In this document: positions 63,588 through 64,000 of the stretch, in pieces
How positions within the stretch are numbered: position 1 is the first letter of the stretch
Layout: every line of letters begins with the position of its first letter
Source: Bacillus sp. FSL K6-3431
Lineage (GTDB): Bacteria > Bacillota > Bacilli > Bacillales > Bacillaceae_C
Assembly (NCBI RefSeq): GCF_038002605.1
Contig: NZ_JBBOCT010000001.1
Coordinates: forward strand, 248,001 to 312,000
Length of the DNA stretch: 64,000 bases
Direction of reading: 5' to 3'
Position numbers and translations under genes: made by a program
Notes under the pieces: model-generated
The model's input: the letters and a program-made list of their open reading frames with translations, nothing else
Databases searched by the model: none
What the model was told of the DNA's origin: nothing

Positions 63588-63872
63588 TTGTCAAAAGAAT
63601 TGATATTAAATGATACAATAATCAATGTAAGCAATTATAAAGAAGAAAAAGTAAACAATTTATATAAAGTTTCGGTTGAATTTAAAGTAACGAGTGACGA
63701 ATATCACGATGTAACTACTTTGCTATATGAAGGTGTATTTGACGTGAGAATTCCTGAGCGGGATTTATCATTTAGGGGGATCATTCACAATTACTCTACA
63801 TCCATTACAAATTTATATAAAAAAGGTCAGGTTGGAGAATTTAAACTGGTTTTACTTGAGGAGAGTAATTAA
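63588..63872 (+). CDS. YkvR-like protein (DUF3219)
   Basis: 94 residues. LILNDTIINVSNYKEE at the start, EYHDVTTLLYEGVFDVRIPERDLSFRG in the middle and NYSTSITNLYKKG near the end match the DUF3219 family (B. subtilis YkvR). TTG start behind GGGGGAG. Function unknown. Confidence 0.85.
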   Translation: MSKELILNDTIINVSNYKEEKVNNLYKVSVEFKVTSDEYHDVTTLLYEGVFDVRIPERDLSFRGIIHNYSTSITNLYKKGQVGEFKLVLLEESN

Positions 63873-63887
63873 GAAAGAAGGCGCTGT

Positions 63888-64000
63888 ATGATGCTGTTAA
63901 GTATATTAGATCAATCACCAATTTCTGCAAATCAAAATGCCAAAGAGGCATTAAATGAATCGATGAAATTAGCACAAGCAGGTGAGGCATTAGGTTATAC
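63888..64000 (+). CDS. LLM class flavin-dependent oxidoreductase, N-terminus (partial)
   Basis: The window ends inside this gene. The 37 visible residues (MLLSILDQSPISANQNAKEA, then a helix with LAQAGEALGY) match the N-terminus of luciferase-like monooxygenases of the YceB type. Start at one of two adjacent ATGs. Confidence 0.78.
   Translation, partial: MMLLSILDQSPISANQNAKEALNESMKLAQAGEALGY

Overview
The window is a chromosomal segment of a low-GC, endospore-forming Bacillaceae bacterium. Much of the first half keeps a Bacillus subtilis-like gene order: ypeP/ypeQ-like, cspD, mntR; ypgR, brxA, ypjP, thyA, dfrA, yplQ-like, degV, ypmR, ypmS, msrA, msrB, ypqE-like; yozE, yozD, deoD, yodJ-like, ctpA. 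YjcZ-type spore peptide and the Ku/LigD pair are typical of spore formers. The genus cannot be fixed from sequence alone; an Oceanobacillus/Virgibacillus-type relative is my guess.

Layout. 0-20 kb: housekeeping (Mn regulator, bacilliredoxin, thymidylate/folate genes, methionine sulfoxide reductases, purine phosphorylase, cell-wall peptidases), interrupted by a secreted lethal-factor-like metalloprotease gene and by remnants of IS200/IS605-like ends. 20-29 kb: CAP-domain exported protein, MATE pump, GNAT gene behind an odd tRNA-like leader, and the divergent ligD/ku non-homologous end-joining pair. 29-36 kb: cold-shock gene, the class I ribonucleotide reductase operon nrdE-nrdI-nrdF behind a structured leader with its own terminator, and a CDF cation exporter. 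36.3-43.8 kb: a catabolic island (AraC regulator, TRAP transporter, oxidoreductase, DUF993 protein, sugar isomerase-like TIM barrel), bounded by two dispersed structured repeats. 44-48 kb: accessory DNA with a corA gene broken by an in-frame TGA.

48.25-54.18 kb holds the most interesting system: a thiazole/oxazole-modified peptide (TOMM) cluster of the heterocycloanthracin/sonorensin type. It has a Cys-rich precursor peptide (12 Cys in two repeat zones), an ocin-ThiF-like leader-binding protein, a fused E1-like/YcaO cyclodehydratase, and a SagB-type dehydrogenase with two nitroreductase-like halves. The maturation genes are visibly richer in G+C than their surroundings, no exporter or immunity gene sits beside them, and they abut a decayed alkaline-phosphatase-family gene, so lateral acquisition is likely.

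56-64 kb: a divergent MurE-like ligase, DUF421 membrane protein, two more dispersed repeats, the nanoRNase nrnB, and a MerR-regulated pair in which the merR frame carries an early stop. At least three genes (corA, the phosphatase, merR) show point-mutation decay while their reading frames remain readable, which suggests recent loss.
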